Shown piece after piece: positions 8,715 to 17,715 of a stretch of 32,012 nucleotides of DNA. The notes beneath the pieces are model-generated. The model worked only from the letters and a program-made list of their open reading frames with translations. It did not search any database and was not told the origin of the DNA. Each line of letters opens with the position of its first letter. The stretch's first letter is position 1. The stretch covers positions 1 to 32,012 of the forward strand of contig CACIHQ010000014.1 in NCBI GenBank assembly GCA_902586495.1. Direction: 5' to 3'. This DNA is from an uncultured Pelagibacteraceae bacterium. GTDB lineage: Bacteria; Pseudomonadota; Alphaproteobacteria; Pelagibacterales; Pelagibacteraceae. The translations under genes were made by a program, and so were the position numbers.

Positions 8715-8719
8715 CAATA

Positions 8720-9199
8720 ATGAAATTAAACAAAATTCTAAAAAATACTTTATTAATAATTTTTGCTTGTTTTGCACTTTCAGCTTGTGCAACATCAAAA
8801 AAAACTACAGGCCAAATGCAAGGAGATGTTTACACTGGTACAGATACTGTTGAGTATTTAGCATCAGGAGTTCCTGACAGAGTATTTTTTGCAACGAACG
8901 AGTCAGTTTTAACAACTGCTTCGAGAGAAACTTTAAGAAAGCAAGCTGCATATTTAAGAAAAAATTCTAAAATCACAGTTGTTCTTGAAGGACATGCAGA
9001 CGAGAGAGGTACAAGAGAGTATAACTTAGCTCTGGGTGAAAGAAGAGCAAACGCAGCTAAAGATTATTTGATGACTTATGGAATTTCTTCAGACAGAATA
9101 TCTGTTTTAAGTTATGGAAAAGAACGACCTGTAGACTCAGGATCAAACCCTTTAGCTTGGTCAAAAAACAGAAGATCTGTAACTGTAAAAGCAAATTAA
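8720..9199 (+). CDS. pal: Peptidoglycan-associated lipoprotein Pal
   Basis: Pal is the outer-membrane lipoprotein that binds peptidoglycan and TolB. From ATG 8720 it is 159 residues. It has a lipoprotein signal peptide with lipobox LSAC and lipidated Cys23, a short linker, and an OmpA-like domain with VFFATNESVL and the peptidoglycan-binding stretch EGHADERGTREYNLALGERR near 97-116. An in-frame GTG at 8678 would add 14 charged residues before the signal peptide. ATG 8720 is preferred because it is preceded by AAGGAG (8709-8714) with five bases of spacing and gives a proper lipoprotein signal. A strong terminator follows the stop. Confidence 0.96.
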   Translation: MKLNKILKNTLLIIFACFALSACATSKKTTGQMQGDVYTGTDTVEYLASGVPDRVFFATNESVLTTASRETLRKQAAYLRKNSKITVVLEGHADERGTREYNLALGERRANAAKDYLMTYGISSDRISVLSYGKERPVDSGSNPLAWSKNRRSVTVKAN

Positions 9200-9209
9200 T
9201 TTTTTAATC

Positions 9210-9252
9210 AAAGACCCTTAAGCATCTAATTGAGTTTAAGGGTCTTTTTTTT
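9210..9252 (+). terminator. Rho-independent terminator after pal
   Basis: A perfect 12-base inverted repeat, AAAGACCCTTAA (9210-9221) and TTAAGGGTCTTT (9236-9247), encloses a 14-base loop. With the last bases of the stem it forms a run of eight Ts (9245-9252). This is a textbook intrinsic terminator, 11 bases after the pal stop and 27 bases before cpoB. It should end most tolQRAB-pal transcripts, so cpoB and the genes beyond it need read-through or their own promoter. Confidence 0.92.
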
Positions 9253-9279
9253 GCCATCATTTTATCAATAAATTTTAAC

Positions 9280-10260
9280 ATGCAAAAGTTTATTAAAAAA
9301 TTTATAAAAAAATTTTTCATATTCTATATTTTTTTTACTTCAAATCTATTAGCAGATAATCATAATATATATGAAACTTTAGAGCAGCTACAAAAAGATA
9401 TTAAAACCCTTGAAAGGGCAGTTTATTCAGACACAAATAATTCTGGAAATAATAATAATGCTATAACTTCTTTAGACATGAATTCGGAGGATGTATTAAC
9501 AAGACATCTTTTAAAACTCTCTGAGATCGAGAGTCAATTTCAAGCATTAACAAATAGATTTGAGGAAATAAATTTTAAGCTCGACAAATTGTCAAGCAGA
9601 TTATCTAAAGTTCAAGCAGATAATCAGATAAGATTTCAAGATTTAGAAAATGCCTCTATTAATAATGGAAGTGTAAAAAGTTTAACAAAAAATGAAACTA
9701 AAAACAAAGTTTTGCCTGGTAGCTCCCAGCCACAAGACTTAGGTTCAATTTCCTATAAGGATACGAACACTAATGAAACAACACAACAAACACAATCAAT
9801 TGATACTACTGCAACCATAATTACAGAGTCTTTTCAGGTCGAAGAAAAAATTCTTCCAACTGCGCCTCCAGAATCTCAGTATGAGTTTGCGACAAGTTTT
9901 TTAAAAGTTGGAGATTATTCAACTGCAGAAAGAGCCTTTAGAGAATTTGTGCAAACAAATCCGAATCATAAACTTGCTGGTAACGCTCAATATTGGTATG
10001 CTGAAACTTTTAGAATTAGACAACTTTATTCAGACGCAGCATCTGCATACCTTGAGGGGTATCAAAAATATCCAAAGGGTGAAAAAGCTCCTGTAAACTT
10101 GTTAAAGTTAGGTGTATCAATGGTTCAGATAGGAGAAAAGGATCAAGGCTGTAAAATGATCAACGGTGTTGCAAAACAATATCCTGATGCAAATCAGTCT
10201 GTGATACAAAAAGCTAAATATGAGTCTCAAAAATTTGAGTGTAAAAATCAAAATTCCTAA
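9280..10260 (+). CDS. cpoB: Cell division coordinator CpoB (YbgF)
   Basis: CpoB (formerly YbgF) is a periplasmic protein that coordinates peptidoglycan synthesis with Tol-Pal-driven outer-membrane constriction. The 326-residue product has a basic signal peptide ending near LLADN (about 1-26), a predicted coiled coil (about 60-115), a low-complexity Asn/Thr-rich linker (about 120-190), and C-terminal TPR repeats (ESQYEFATSFLKVGDYSTAE, GNAQYWYAETFRIRQLYSDA, VNLLKLGVSMVQIGEKDQG). This architecture and its position after pal are diagnostic. It is separated from pal by a strong terminator. The 3' end overlaps the proposed tilS start by up to 41 bases. Confidence 0.93.
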   Translation: MQKFIKKFIKKFFIFYIFFTSNLLADNHNIYETLEQLQKDIKTLERAVYSDTNNSGNNNNAITSLDMNSEDVLTRHLLKLSEIESQFQALTNRFEEINFKLDKLSSRLSKVQADNQIRFQDLENASINNGSVKSLTKNETKNKVLPGSSQPQDLGSISYKDTNTNETTQQTQSIDTTATIITESFQVEEKILPTAPPESQYEFATSFLKVGDYSTAERAFREFVQTNPNHKLAGNAQYWYAETFRIRQLYSDAASAYLEGYQKYPKGEKAPVNLLKLGVSMVQIGEKDQGCKMINGVAKQYPDANQSVIQKAKYESQKFECKNQNS

Positions 10261-11248
10261 AATTCTAAAAAATAAATTAACTCATAGTAAAGTAAATCAA
10301 ATTTATAAAAAATTTGATAAACTTTTAGATATAAAAGATAATTTCATTGTTGCTGTTTCTGGAGGCCCTGATAGCCTTGCTTTGGCTTTTTTATCTAAAA
10401 TTTATTCAATTAAAAATAAACTAAATGCTAAGTATTATATTATTGATCATAAATTAAGAGCAGAGTCTACTGCTGAGGCAAAATATGTAAAAAAGTTACT
10501 TAAAAAACTTAATATCAATGCAGAAATTTTGAGTTGGCGTGGAACTAAACCTGAAAATAATATTCAATCCTCAGCAAGAGCAAAAAGATTAGAACTTCTA
10601 TTTTCTAAATGCAGAAAACTTGGCATAACCAATGTTCTTTTAGGTCATCATCAAGAAGATTTATTTGAGAATTTTTTTATAAGAATGCTTAGGGGAAGTG
10701 GATTAAAGGGTCTAATTTCATTTGGCAAAAAAACAAAGATTGGTAATATTACAGTTTTAAGACCCCTTATAAATCAAAAAAAAGAGGATTTAATATTAGT
10801 TTCAAAAAAAGTTTTTGGTTTTTATGTTACAGACCCAACAAATGACGAGGAAAAATTCTTAAGAGTCAGAGTAAGAAAACTTTTAAGAGAACTTAAAAAT
10901 GATGGTCTGAGTCAAAAAAAATTTAATAATACAATTGTTAATTTAAAGAAATCTAATGATGCAATTGATTATTATGTATATAAAAATTTAGAAAGTAATA
11001 CATTTTTTTCACATAAAAAAAAACAAATAATAATTAATGATAAATTTTTTGATCAACCGTATGAAATAGTTTTTAGATCATTATCTGATTCTATAAATTT
11101 ATTAGGTAAAAATTATTATGCTTCTAGAGGAAGAAAAATTGATAGAGTTATTAAAAACATACAAAAAAATGCATTTTTAAGGTGTACATTAGGCAATTGT
11201 ATCATTGAAAAAGTCAACCAAACGGTAATAATCTCAGAAGAACGTTAA
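10220..11248 (+). CDS. tilS: tRNA(Ile)-lysidine synthetase
   Basis: TilS attaches lysine to C34 of the CAU-anticodon tRNA(Ile), using ATP, so that it reads AUA. This matters in an A+T-rich genome. The 342-residue protein has the N-type ATP-pyrophosphatase loop VAVSGGPDSLALAF (motif SGGPDS at 47-52), IDHKLRAES near 74-82, and GHHQEDLFENFFIRMLRGSGL near 141-161. All are typical of TilS. It is shorter than the E. coli protein (432), so the C-terminal domains are reduced. The start at ATG 10220 overlaps cpoB by 41 bases; TTG 10235 is an alternative. ftsH follows after 63 bases, the usual tilS-ftsH pairing. Confidence 0.93.
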   Translation: MSLKNLSVKIKIPKILKNKLTHSKVNQIYKKFDKLLDIKDNFIVAVSGGPDSLALAFLSKIYSIKNKLNAKYYIIDHKLRAESTAEAKYVKKLLKKLNINAEILSWRGTKPENNIQSSARAKRLELLFSKCRKLGITNVLLGHHQEDLFENFFIRMLRGSGLKGLISFGKKTKIGNITVLRPLINQKKEDLILVSKKVFGFYVTDPTNDEEKFLRVRVRKLLRELKNDGLSQKKFNNTIVNLKKSNDAIDYYVYKNLESNTFFSHKKKQIIINDKFFDQPYEIVFRSLSDSINLLGKNYYASRGRKIDRVIKNIQKNAFLRCTLGNCIIEKVNQTVIISEER

Positions 11249-11311
11249 CTTTTGTTGATAATTACCAAAATTGTCACTTGTTAAATCTAAAATAATTCTT
11301 ATTTTAAACTC

Positions 11312-13219
11312 ATGAACATGAAAAATTTAGCAATGTGGGCTGTAATAGTTTTTTTGACTATAGGTCTATATAATATGTTCAAAAATCCACAATCAAATAT
11401 CCGTGGAAATAATAAAGTAATTTTCTCCGAATTCTTAACGGCGGTAGATAACGGAGAGGTTGTTAAAGTCGAAATTCAAGGCAATAATATTAAAGGCACT
11501 TATTCAAATGGAAATAATTTTTCCACATATTCACCAAATGATCCAAACTTAATAGAAAAACTTTCTGAAAAAGGTGTAAGTATTTCTGCTGCACCAATTG
11601 AGGAAAAAATGCCATCATTGTTCGGAGTTTTGCTATCTTGGTTTCCGATGTTGTTATTAATTGCAGTCTGGATTTTTTTTATGAGACAAATGCAAGGTGG
11701 CAAAGGCGGAGCGATGGGTTTTGGTAGATCAAAAGCAAAAATGATGAACGAACTTAAAGGAAAGGTAACTTTTAATGATGTTGCAGGTGTTGAGGAAGCT
11801 AAAGAAGAAGTAGAGGAAATAGTTGAATTTTTAAAAGATCCAAAAAAATTCAGTAGACTTGGTGGTAAAATTCCTAGAGGTGCTTTATTGGTTGGCCCTC
11901 CTGGCACAGGAAAAACTTTACTTGCACGAGCTATTGCTGGAGAGGCTGGTGTTCCATTTTTTACGATATCAGGTTCAGATTTCGTAGAAATGTTTGTTGG
12001 AGTTGGCGCATCTAGAGTAAGAGATATGTTTGAACAAGGTAAAAAAAATTCACCTTGCATAATCTTTATTGACGAGATTGATGCTGTTGGAAGAAGTCGT
12101 GGCGCAGGTTTAGGTGGTGGTAATGATGAGAGAGAGCAAACACTTAACCAGCTTTTGGTTGAGATGGATGGGTTTGATACTAATGAAGGTGTAATTATTA
12201 TTGCAGCAACTAACAGACCCGATGTTTTAGACCCTGCTTTACTAAGACCAGGTAGATTTGATAGACAAGTTGTTGTTTCAAATCCTGACATTATAGGTAG
12301 AGAAAAAATCTTAAAAGTACATGTAAAAAAAATTAAGATGGCTCCTGATGTCAATTTAAGAACTATCGCAAGAGGTACCCCGGGTTTTTCAGGAGCAGAT
12401 TTAGCAAATTTAGTTAATGAGGCAGCATTATTGGCTGCAAGAAAAAATAAGAGAATTGTCACTTTAATGGAATTTGAAGAAGCAAAAGATAAAGTTATGA
12501 TGGGAGCTGAAAGAAGATCTATGGTAATGACTGAGGATGAGAAAAAACTTACAGCTTATCATGAAGGTGGACATGCTTTAGTTTCTTTTAATATGCCTAG
12601 TTACGATCCAATTCATAAGGCAACAATTATACCAAGAGGAAGAGCGTTAGGTATGGTGATGAATTTACCTGAAAGAGATAAGCATGGTTACTCTATAAAA
12701 TATCTTAAAGCGAGACTAGCAGTATGTTTTGGCGGTAGAGTAGCAGAAGAACTAATCTTTGGAAAAGATGACATTACAACAGGTGCTGGAGGAGGAACAG
12801 GCTCTGATATAAATCAGGCAACTCAACTTGCTAGAGCCATGGTAACAAAGTACGGCATGAGCGAGGAAATGGGACCCGTTGAATACGGTGAAAACCAGGA
12901 AGAGGTATTTTTAGGTAGATCAGTGACGCAGACACAATCTGTATCCGAGGCAGTCGCGCAAAAAATTGATAAAGAAATAAGAAAGCTTGTAGATGAAGGT
13001 TATAATCAAGCAAAGAAAATATTAACTGAAAAAATAGACGATCTACATAAAATCGCTAAAGCTTTAATAACTTACGAAACTTTGAGTGGAGAGGAAATTG
13101 AGAATATAATTAACAAAAATGTTTATCCTAAAGATAGAATATCAGAAAAACCAGAGGATGACGATGATAAGAGTTCTGCATTAGGTGCAATGGGTTTAAA
13201 ACCAAAAATTGTACATTAA
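11312..13219 (+). CDS. ftsH: ATP-dependent zinc metalloprotease FtsH
   Basis: FtsH is the membrane-anchored hexameric AAA+ protease that degrades misfolded membrane proteins and regulators such as RpoH and LpxC. The 635-residue protein has two membrane helices (about 5-22 and 104-123) around a periplasmic domain. It has Walker A GPPGTGKT near 194-201, Walker [12 protein letters not shown] near 251-261, the second region of homology ([20 protein letters not shown]) near 304-323, and the zinc motif HEGGH near 416-420. A Gly/acidic tail precedes the C-terminus. The length is normal. ATG 11318, two codons later, is an alternative start. rpoH, whose product is a classical FtsH substrate, lies about 5 kb downstream on the other strand. 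Confidence 0.99.
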   Translation: MNMKNLAMWAVIVFLTIGLYNMFKNPQSNIRGNNKVIFSEFLTAVDNGEVVKVEIQGNNIKGTYSNGNNFSTYSPNDPNLIEKLSEKGVSISAAPIEEKMPSLFGVLLSWFPMLLLIAVWIFFMRQMQGGKGGAMGFGRSKAKMMNELKGKVTFNDVAGVEEAKEEVEEIVEFLKDPKKFSRLGGKIPRGALLVGPPGTGKTLLARAIAGEAGVPFFTISGSDFVEMFVGVGASRVRDMFEQGKKNSPCIIFIDEIDAVGRSRGAGLGGGNDEREQTLNQLLVEMDGFDTNEGVIIIAATNRPDVLDPALLRPGRFDRQVVVSNPDIIGREKILKVHVKKIKMAPDVNLRTIARGTPGFSGADLANLVNEAALLAARKNKRIVTLMEFEEAKDKVMMGAERRSMVMTEDEKKLTAYHEGGHALVSFNMPSYDPIHKATIIPRGRALGMVMNLPERDKHGYSIKYLKARLAVCFGGRVAEELIFGKDDITTGAGGGTGSDINQATQLARAMVTKYGMSEEMGPVEYGENQEEVFLGRSVTQTQSVSEAVAQKIDKEIRKLVDEGYNQAKKILTEKIDDLHKIAKALITYETLSGEEIENIINKNVYPKDRISEKPEDDDDKSSALGAMGLKPKIVH

Positions 13220-13225
13220 TAAATA

Positions 13226-14278
13226 ATGATGAGATATTACACAAGAGCGTGTAATTTCTACTTCGGCAAACAATCAAAAATTTTAGTAAATAAAAAACAA
13301 TCTATCCCTATACATCAGATTAAAGAAATATCTTTTGACCATGTTGAGATAATTACAAGAAAAAAAATTAGAAAAATTTCGATAAATAAAATTAGAAATT
13401 TACCAAAAAAACTAAAAACAAAAATAAATTCAGATTTAAAAAAAATTAGGTCAAAAAAATCAAATTTTTCAAATTTAAATTTTAAAAAAATTCCAAATAT
13501 ATTGGGTGTTTTAAATCTAACTCCTGATAGTTTTTCCGATGGAGGAAAATTTAACAAAAAAAATAAAGGCGTCAGTCATGCTATCAATTTATATAAAACT
13601 GGTGCATCGTTAGTAGATGTTGGTGGAGAGTCTACAAGACCAGGATCGAGAGAAGTAAATGAAAATCGAGAATGGTATAGAATTAACAAGACATTAAAAT
13701 TAATTGTAAAAAAAATACCAATATCTTTAGACACAAGAAAATCTGTAATTATGGAATATGGTATTAGAGTGGGGGTTAAACTTATTAATGATGTTTCGGG
13801 ATTAAGCCATGATCCTAAAACAATAAATGTGTTAAAAAAGTATAAAATTCCATTTGTAATACAGCATTCACTTGGGACACCAGAAAATATGCAAAAGAAT
13901 CCAATATATGAAAATGAATTATTAGATATATATGATTATTTTGAAGATAAGATTAAGTTAATAAGGTCTAAAGGTATTAAACACAATAATATAATTTTAG
14001 ATCCTGGAATTGGATTTGGAAAAAATTTGAAACATAATATGAATCTTATAAGAGGTGTTTCTATTTTTCATTCACTAGGTTTTCCTATACTAGTAGGTAA
14101 TTCAAGAAAAAGATTTATTAAAGATATATCAAAAAAAAATGATAGCGAAACAAGGATTGGTGGAACTGTGGCTTCTTCAATTTATTTGATGATGCAAGGA
14201 ATTCAGATTTTAAGAATTCATGATGTTAATGAAGTTATGCAAGGTATTAAAGTTTTTAATCAGATAATTAAAAATTAA
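13226..14278 (+). CDS. folP: Dihydropteroate synthase with N-terminal extension
   Basis: FolP condenses p-aminobenzoate with dihydropterin diphosphate to make dihydropteroate for folate. The catalytic TIM barrel begins near residue 90 with NILGVLNLTPDSFSDGG. It continues with DVGGESTRPGS near 131-141, DVSGLSHD, LDPGIGFGK near 256-264 and VGNSRKRF, the standard pterin and pABA binding elements. The protein is 350 residues, against about 270-280 for minimal FolP. The extra 90 residues are Lys/Ile-rich with no domain I recognise. Extended DHPS proteins occur in alphaproteobacteria, so this is probably not a fusion. It lies six bases after ftsH, and its stop shares one base with the glmM start (TAATG). 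Confidence 0.96.
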   Translation: MMRYYTRACNFYFGKQSKILVNKKQSIPIHQIKEISFDHVEIITRKKIRKISINKIRNLPKKLKTKINSDLKKIRSKKSNFSNLNFKKIPNILGVLNLTPDSFSDGGKFNKKNKGVSHAINLYKTGASLVDVGGESTRPGSREVNENREWYRINKTLKLIVKKIPISLDTRKSVIMEYGIRVGVKLINDVSGLSHDPKTINVLKKYKIPFVIQHSLGTPENMQKNPIYENELLDIYDYFEDKIKLIRSKGIKHNNIILDPGIGFGKNLKHNMNLIRGVSIFHSLGFPILVGNSRKRFIKDISKKNDSETRIGGTVASSIYLMMQGIQILRIHDVNEVMQGIKVFNQIIKN

Positions 14279-15609
14279 TGGCAAAAAAATATTTTGGAAC
14301 TGATGGAATAAGAGGAGCAGTTAATAGTAAATATATAAATGGAGATATGTTCTTTAAATTTGGACTTGCAAGTGGAACATACTTTAAATCTCAAAAAAAA
14401 AGAAAACAAACAGCAATAATTGCAAAAGATACGAGATTGTCTGGATATACACTTGAACCAGCTCTTGTCTCAGGTTTGGCTTCTGCTGGTATGCATGTTT
14501 ATACTCTGGGACCCTTACCAACTAATGCGTTGGCTATGTTAACAAAAGAGATGAAGGCAAATATGGGTATAATGATTACCGCTTCTCATAATCCACATTT
14601 TGACAATGGTTTAAAATTGTTTGGTCCTGATGGAATGAAATTATCAGATAAAATAGAAAAAAAAATTGAGAATCTCATTGATAAGAAAATCTCAAAAAAT
14701 CTCTCAAATTCTGAAAAATTAGGAAGAGTTAAAAGATTAGAAACAGGGACCAAAAAATATATTAAAATATTAAAGAAAAATTTCACAAAAGAGTTTAATT
14801 TAAGAGGACTAAGAATAGTAATCGACTGTGCAAACGGCGCTGGTTATAAGGCAGGTCCTGAATTATTGAAATCATTAGGAGCTAAAGTGATAGCAATAGG
14901 TGTTAAACCAAATGGTTTAAATATTAATAAAAATTGTGGATCAACTTTTCCAAGAAAAATTAGATCTGCTGTAAAAAAATATAAAGCACATATAGGAATT
15001 TCTTTAGATGGAGATGCTGACAGAATCATTATGTGTGATGAGAAGAGCAATATAATAGATGGAGATCAAATTATATCTGCTTTAGCAACAAGATGGAAAA
15101 ATAAAAAAATGTTAAAAGGGGGAGTTGTTGGAACATCAATGTCAAATTATGGGTTAGAAAAATATTTTAAATCAAAAGGAATTAAATTCATAAGGGCAAA
15201 TGTTGGTGATAGATATGTTAAAGAAAAAATGCAAAAATATAAGTTCAATTTAGGGGGTGAACAATCAGGACATATTATTTTGGGTAAATTTGCAACGACA
15301 GGAGACGGCCTGTTGGTAGCCCTGGAATCTCTTTTCGCTTTGAGAAAGGGAAAAAAAGCTAGTGAATTTTTTAAAAAATTTAAGAAGACACCTCAGCTTT
15401 TAGAAAATATATTAGTAAAAGATAAAAATATTATTAACAAACCAGAGATAAAAAAAAACATAAAAATTGCAGAAAAATTAATTAAAGGTAAAGGAAGAAT
15501 TTTAGTAAGAAAATCAGGAACAGAGTCTAAAATTAGAGTGATGGGTGAAAGTGAAAATAAATCTCTTCTATACAAATGTGTGAATATCATCACAAAAAAA
15601 ATTAAATAA
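14278..15609 (+). CDS. glmM: Phosphoglucosamine mutase
   Basis: GlmM interconverts glucosamine-6-phosphate and glucosamine-1-phosphate, feeding UDP-GlcNAc for peptidoglycan and lipopolysaccharide. The 443-residue protein starts MAKKYFGTDGIRG. It carries the phosphoserine loop ITASHNPHFDNG with Ser103, the metal loop DGDADR at 244-249, GGEQSGH near 327-333, and the C-terminal phosphate-binding segment RKSGTESKIRVMGE. All hallmarks and the length fit GlmM rather than a general phosphomannomutase. It overlaps folP by one base, and thiD starts two bases after it. ftsH-folP-glmM is a classical proteobacterial cluster. Confidence 0.98.
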   Translation: MAKKYFGTDGIRGAVNSKYINGDMFFKFGLASGTYFKSQKKRKQTAIIAKDTRLSGYTLEPALVSGLASAGMHVYTLGPLPTNALAMLTKEMKANMGIMITASHNPHFDNGLKLFGPDGMKLSDKIEKKIENLIDKKISKNLSNSEKLGRVKRLETGTKKYIKILKKNFTKEFNLRGLRIVIDCANGAGYKAGPELLKSLGAKVIAIGVKPNGLNINKNCGSTFPRKIRSAVKKYKAHIGISLDGDADRIIMCDEKSNIIDGDQIISALATRWKNKKMLKGGVVGTSMSNYGLEKYFKSKGIKFIRANVGDRYVKEKMQKYKFNLGGEQSGHIILGKFATTGDGLLVALESLFALRKGKKASEFFKKFKKTPQLLENILVKDKNIINKPEIKKNIKIAEKLIKGKGRILVRKSGTESKIRVMGESENKSLLYKCVNIITKKIK

Positions 15610-15610
15610 A

Positions 15611-16420
15611 TTGAAACCGAATACAAAAATTTTAATTATTGCAGGATCAGATTCTTCTGGTGGTGCAGGCATCCAAGCTGACATAAAAACTGTTACTGCT
15701 CTAGGCTCTTATGCAATGACAGCAATAACTGCAGTTACATCGCAAAATACTATAGGTGTAAAATCAATTGTTGCGATTAGTCCAAAAGAAATTTTTAATC
15801 AAATTATTTATACTTGTAAAGATATTAGACCTGATGCAATAAAAATTGGTATGCTTCATTCTTCAGAGGTTATAAGAATGGTACTGAAAGCTTTGGATGT
15901 AATTAAAGTTAAAAAAATCGTATTAGATCCAGTAATGGTTGCTAAAGGAGGAGCTAAATTGATAGATAGTAAAGCTATTAAATTATTAAAATTAAAACTA
16001 ATTAAAAAAGTATCGCTTATTACGCCCAATATTCCTGAGGCAGAAATTCTGACTAAAACAAAAATTATAACAAAAGAGGATATGATTTTTGCTGCTAATA
16101 AACTTTTAGGGTTAGGAGCAAAAAATGTACTGATAAAAGGAGGCCATTTAAAACATAAAAATGTAATAGATATTTTAATAAACACAAAAGATATTAAGAT
16201 CTTTAAAAGCGAGCGTCACAAAACAAAGAATACTCATGGTACAGGTTGTACTTTATCTAGCTCAGTTACAACTTTTCTTTCATGTGGAAAAACAGTAAAG
16301 AAATCTTGTGAGCTTGGAATTAAGTATGTAAATTCAGCCATTAAATCAAACCCGCAATATGGAAAAGGTCATGGCCCAATTAACCATCTCACTTCCTTAA
16401 AAGTAAATAGAAAATTTTAA
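15611..16420 (+). CDS. thiD: Hydroxymethylpyrimidine / phosphomethylpyrimidine kinase
   Basis: ThiD phosphorylates 4-amino-5-hydroxymethyl-2-methylpyrimidine (HMP) and then HMP-phosphate, giving the pyrimidine half of thiamine. The 269-residue ribokinase-fold protein shows [17 protein letters not shown] near 11-27, [10 protein letters not shown] near 103-112, and the C-terminal anion hole with catalytic cysteine [10 protein letters not shown] (C213). The start is TTG 15611, one base after the glmM stop; the conserved strand begins seven residues later. Studies of SAR11 report a growth requirement for HMP, since these cells lack thiC. In such an organism ThiD would be the entry point for imported pyrimidine. 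That link is inferred for this genome. Confidence 0.96.
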   Translation: MKPNTKILIIAGSDSSGGAGIQADIKTVTALGSYAMTAITAVTSQNTIGVKSIVAISPKEIFNQIIYTCKDIRPDAIKIGMLHSSEVIRMVLKALDVIKVKKIVLDPVMVAKGGAKLIDSKAIKLLKLKLIKKVSLITPNIPEAEILTKTKIITKEDMIFAANKLLGLGAKNVLIKGGHLKHKNVIDILINTKDIKIFKSERHKTKNTHGTGCTLSSSVTTFLSCGKTVKKSCELGIKYVNSAIKSNPQYGKGHGPINHLTSLKVNRKF

Positions 16421-16422
16421 TA

Positions 16423-17715
16423 ATGAAAAATATTGTTGTTGTTGGATCTCAATGGGGTGACGAAGGTAAAGGAAAAATTGTTGATTGGTTATCCGAACAG
16501 GCTGATGTGGTAATAAGATTCCAAGGAGGTCACAATGCCGGCCATACTTTAGTGATTGATGGTGTTACATATAAATTGAGATTACTGCCATCTGGAATAG
16601 TTAGAAATGGCAAAATATCAATTATTGGTAACGGAGTTGTCGTAGATCCATGGGCTTTATTAGAGGAAATAGAAGAAATAAAATCTAAAGGTGTAGAAGT
16701 AAATATAAATAATTTTATTATTTCAGAATCTGCAAATTTGATTTTGCCTTTTCATAGGGAAATGGATGAGATAAGAGAAGATGCAGCAGGAAAAAGTAAA
16801 ATAGGAACCACAAGACGTGGAATTGGACCAGCATATGAAGATAAAGTTGGAAGAAGATCTATAAGAGTTATGGATCTAAGATCTGAAAAAAATTTAGATC
16901 AAAGATTAGACTCAGTATTACTTCATCATAATGCAATTAGAAAAGGTCTGGGAAAAAAAATTTTTGAAAAAGATCAGCTTAAATCTGATTTGCTTGAAAT
17001 AGCACCTAAAATATTAGAATTCTCTCAGCCAGTTTGGCTAAAGATTGATCAATTTAAAAAACAAAAAAAGAAAATTTTATTCGAAGGAGCTCAAGGTATT
17101 TTACTTGATGTAGATCATGGAACTTATCCTTTTGTAACTTCATCTAATACAGTTGCCTCAAGCGCAGCGACAGGAACTGGTTGTGGCCCTAATTCGATAA
17201 ATTATGTTCTTGGCATTACAAAAGCTTATACAACAAGAGTTGGAGAGGGCCCTTTTCCTACAGAGTTAACAGATGATATCGGTGAACTTTTAGGAACACG
17301 CGGAAAAGAATTTGGAACTGTTACAAGTAGAAAAAGAAGATGTGGATGGTTTGATGGAGTTTTAGTGAGGCAAACTATTAAAGTTTCAGGTATTGATGGT
17401 ATTGCTTTAACGAAATTAGATGTACTAGATGAATTTGATGAAATTAAAATGTGCGTTGCTTATGAGCTTGATGGTAAAAGATTAGATTATTTACCTGCTG
17501 CCGTAGAGGACCAGATAAAGATAAAACCAATTTATGAAACTTTTCCAGGATGGAAAGCTTCTACAAGTGGAGTCAAAAATATTGACTCGTTACCTGAAAA
17601 TGCAAAAAAATATATTTTTGCAGTAGAAGATTTCATTGGCGCAAAAGTATCAAGTATATCAACTAGTCCAGAAAGGGATGATACTATTTTAATTGAAAAC
17701 CCTTTTGAGGTTTAG
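16423..17715 (+). CDS. purA: Adenylosuccinate synthetase
   Basis: PurA joins IMP and aspartate with GTP to form adenylosuccinate, the first committed step to AMP. The 430-residue protein carries the GTP/IMP loop [11 protein letters not shown] (catalytic D13), GGHNAGHT with H41, [14 protein letters not shown] near 127-140, [20 protein letters not shown] near 222-241, and the C-terminal GTP-specificity region. The numbering of D13 and H41 equals that of E. coli PurA, so the start is secure. It lies two bases after thiD. It converges on rpoH with a four-base overlap of the two stop codons (17712-17715) and no visible terminator between them. Confidence 0.99.
   Translation: MKNIVVVGSQWGDEGKGKIVDWLSEQADVVIRFQGGHNAGHTLVIDGVTYKLRLLPSGIVRNGKISIIGNGVVVDPWALLEEIEEIKSKGVEVNINNFIISESANLILPFHREMDEIREDAAGKSKIGTTRRGIGPAYEDKVGRRSIRVMDLRSEKNLDQRLDSVLLHHNAIRKGLGKKIFEKDQLKSDLLEIAPKILEFSQPVWLKIDQFKKQKKKILFEGAQGILLDVDHGTYPFVTSSNTVASSAATGTGCGPNSINYVLGITKAYTTRVGEGPFPTELTDDIGELLGTRGKEFGTVTSRKRRCGWFDGVLVRQTIKVSGIDGIALTKLDVLDEFDEIKMCVAYELDGKRLDYLPAAVEDQIKIKPIYETFPGWKASTSGVKNIDSLPENAKKYIFAVEDFIGAKVSSISTSPERDDTILIENPFEV

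Noticed and set aside
8678..8719. Upstream GTG start for pal
   Set aside because: It would place 14 charged residues before the lipoprotein signal peptide, while ATG 8720 has an AAGGAG site at ideal spacing.
8635..8719. Internal promoter in front of pal
   Set aside because: TTGATT (8646-8651) with TTTAAT (8667-8672) is spaced by only 15 bases, and other pairings match consensus poorly; not convincing enough to list.
11249..11311. Promoter in front of ftsH
   Set aside because: TTGATA and TTGTCA hexamers are present, but no good -10 lies at 16-18 bases; the gap is compatible with simple read-through from tilS.
11500..12462. Open frame of 320 codons antisense to ftsH
   Set aside because: It lies wholly inside the strongly conserved ftsH coding region, has a Ser/Pro/Leu-rich composition typical of a reverse-complement shadow, and has no recognisable motif.
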